Assembly: GCA_946894095.1 (NCBI GenBank)
Contig: OX335649.1
Coordinates: 18,990,001-19,054,000, forward strand
DNA: 64,000 bases
Source of the DNA: Incurvaria masculella
Lineage: Eukaryota; Arthropoda; Insecta; Lepidoptera; Incurvariidae
Direction of reading: 5' to 3'
Numbering within the stretch: the first letter of the stretch is position 1; each line of letters opens with the position of its first letter. A program made the translations under genes and the position numbers. A model generated the notes under the pieces. The model made no database searches. It saw nothing but the letters and a program-made list of their open reading frames with translations, and was not told where the DNA came from. This document shows, one piece after another, positions 62,445-64,000 of the stretch.

Positions 62445-64000
62445 ATGGCGCAACCGGGCGACTCGTTTCCGCCAACCGCCGTTTCAAACATAAATTCTGA
62501 AACGGGTTCGAATCCTGAAAAGTCAACACGCCGAGTTATCAAGGCTATTCCGTACGAACAGGATTTGTTTGAACGTGATATAATATTCACGGAATTACGC
62601 GCTATTTCCGATATTATCGACACGGACGAGTTTCTTTGCCGCGCAAAAGAGCTCCTAACTCTTCAAAGAAAATTTTCAAAAAATCAAATAAAAATTGAAA
62701 AATATCTTATGGCTAGTGGTCAATTTGACAAAACTGAACAATTGACCATACGATCAGATTTCAACGACCTTTACTACAAAATCCAAGTCTCTGCGAGTAA
62801 ATTAAAGCAAGCCGAGCTAATTACTCGCAGGATGAGTCATTCAGTTCATAATTCTACAGCGCGCGATGTAAGCCACTGCTGCGGGACCTCTGGACACGAT
62901 AAACCACGACTACCTACCCTGTCCTTACCTACTTTCGCTGGGGAACCTACGGATTGGAACGCATTTTTCGATCTGTACAATTCTATCGTTCACAGTAGCA
63001 CCAGGTACGAGGATGTTGAGAAGTTTAGGTATTTGTTGACATGTCTAAAAAATGAGCCATACAACCTGATAAAATCCATACCAATCACAAATGAAAATTA
63101 TCAGGTAGCAGTGGACATGTTAAAATCGAGATATGAAAATCTTCGTCTCATCGCGTGCAGACATCTCGATCGCATTCTCGATTTGGAAAACCTTTCCAAC
63201 TCCGATAAAGGTTTGCGCAACATCTTAAACATTTTTCAGGAAAATCTTAAAGCACTCGAAATGATGAAATTTCCGATTAAAGAGTGGGATTTCATTCTCA
63301 TTAACTTATTACTGCGCAGATTAGGCGCAAATTTGCGAAAACGGTTTGAAATCTCGTTGCCCTCATGTAGTTCGATACCTACACTGGCAGAGTTACTTAC
63401 ATTTCTAAATAAAGAACTCGCAGCGAATGAAATTGTAAATTTCAACAGAATTTCTGATTCCTCGGGAAGTAATAATGCGAAGAGTTCCGTTCAAACTAAT
63501 TCGCATTACAAACAAAACCAAGTGCCGTCGAATTTTTGTGCCGCGGCTACAACTACATCGGAACAACATCGTTTTAAGTGCATCGTGTGTCAATCGGCAC
63601 ACTCACTCGGGAAATGCCCACAGTTTCAAAACTTGTCTGTCTCTGCTAGGCGTACCACTATCAACAAACAGGGACAGAAAATTTGCATCAACTGTCTGAA
63701 TGTAGGCCACGACATAAAAGATTGTAAATCAAAGTTTACATGTCGAACTTGCAATCAAAAACATCACTCGTTGTTACACGAGGAGATTCCGCTGATCGTA
63801 GCCGCTGTCGCTGCGCCTGCGCCGCCGCCACCTCCGCCGCCTGCGCCGCCGCTCGTGCCTGCGCATGCGCCAGAGCCTAACGACACTATGACGTTGGCCG
63901 CGTCGCTAGCTAGCACCAGTACGGATGCAAATCCAACCTACACACATAATACTGTGTTGTTGAGCACTGCGCTCGCGGATATTTACCTAGGCTGTGATCG
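62445..64000 (+). CDS. BEL/Pao gag (gag-pol start), open to the window edge
   Basis: An uninterrupted frame of 518 codons has no stop before the edge. It starts MAQPGDSFPPT, and the middle part contains LPTLSLPTFAGEPTDWNAF, typical of the DUF1759-type gag of BEL/Pao elements. Two zinc knuckles follow: C-x2-C-x3-H-x4-C from about residue 379 and CINCLNVGHDIKDC at about 414. After these come a proline-rich run (about 454-472) and the start of what should be the protease region. The intact length suggests a young insertion. The chosen ATG overlaps the putative primer-binding site, so the native start is uncertain. The next in-frame methionine is about 88 codons on. Confidence 0.82.
   Translation, partial: MAQPGDSFPPTAVSNINSETGSNPEKSTRRVIKAIPYEQDLFERDIIFTELRAISDIIDTDEFLCRAKELLTLQRKFSKNQIKIEKYLMASGQFDKTEQLTIRSDFNDLYYKIQVSASKLKQAELITRRMSHSVHNSTARDVSHCCGTSGHDKPRLPTLSLPTFAGEPTDWNAFFDLYNSIVHSSTRYEDVEKFRYLLTCLKNEPYNLIKSIPITNENYQVAVDMLKSRYENLRLIACRHLDRILDLENLSNSDKGLRNILNIFQENLKALEMMKFPIKEWDFILINLLLRRLGANLRKRFEISLPSCSSIPTLAELLTFLNKELAANEIVNFNRISDSSGSNNAKSSVQTNSHYKQNQVPSNFCAAATTTSEQHRFKCIVCQSAHSLGKCPQFQNLSVSARRTTINKQGQKICINCLNVGHDIKDCKSKFTCRTCNQKHHSLLHEEIPLIVAAVAAPAPPPPPPPAPPLVPAHAPEPNDTMTLAASLASTSTDANPTYTHNTVLLSTALADIYLGCD
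62446..62461 (+). other. putative tRNA primer-binding site
   Basis: TGGCGCAACCGGGCGA begins with TGG, complementary to a tRNA CCA end, 3 bp after the probable LTR end. The matching tRNA is not identified. Confidence 0.45.

Overview
The window looks like nuclear DNA of a moth or butterfly (Lepidoptera). It is AT-rich and has split genes with GT-AG introns. It carries Lep1-type Helitrons, with a 3' hairpin followed by CTAG and a TCTATAC 5' end. It is also crowded with mariner, CR1/Jockey/RTE LINE, BEL/Pao, SINE and TTAA-MITE sequences. I see no prokaryotic features and no CRISPR array.

The only cellular genes I can support are three members of a CYP4-clan cytochrome P450 cluster. All three use one conserved exon plan. 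The exon lengths are 154, 90, 111, 186, ~197, ~70, ~202, 152, 186 and 182 nt, and together they would make a ~509-aa protein. Gene A (minus strand, 12318 to 6212) has exons 1-7 and no exons 8-10 in the window. Gene B (plus strand, 16724-32323) has exons 5-10, including the haem-binding exon and the stop, but no exons 1-4. Gene C (plus strand, 47680-60724) has exons 1-8, and its exons 9-10 are not seen before the window ends. No frame-disrupting change was seen in these exons. CYP340-like is possible, but I cannot fix the subfamily by eye.

Layout: 1-6.2 kb is repeats: a LINE fragment, an intact-looking mariner, and one Helitron inserted inverted into a relative. 6.2-12.3 kb is gene A with MITE and SINE insertions in its introns. 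12.3-16.7 kb holds a 642-bp palindromic element and a LINE remnant. 16.7-32.3 kb is gene B, interrupted by a ~6.3-kb tandem duplication that doubles exon 7. 32.3-47.6 kb is a graveyard of BEL/Pao, RTE and CR1 pieces with several TTAA MITEs and a second mariner. 47.6-60.7 kb is gene C, with a nearly intact CR1-type LINE in intron 6. 61-64 kb contains a probable BEL/Pao LTR and an open gag reading frame that runs off the end.

The most interesting signals are four. First, a small hairpin element is flanked by 13-16 bp direct repeats in independent insertions. Second, a 642-bp element with 8-bp target duplications and many ACGTATAAT repeats is present in one copy of the duplication and absent from the other. 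Third, SINEs with different heads (tRNA-like or 5S-rRNA-like) share one body. Fourth, the P450 genes are broken in a complementary, head-to-head way. All calls come from reading the sequence by eye. No alignment, database search or folding was run.
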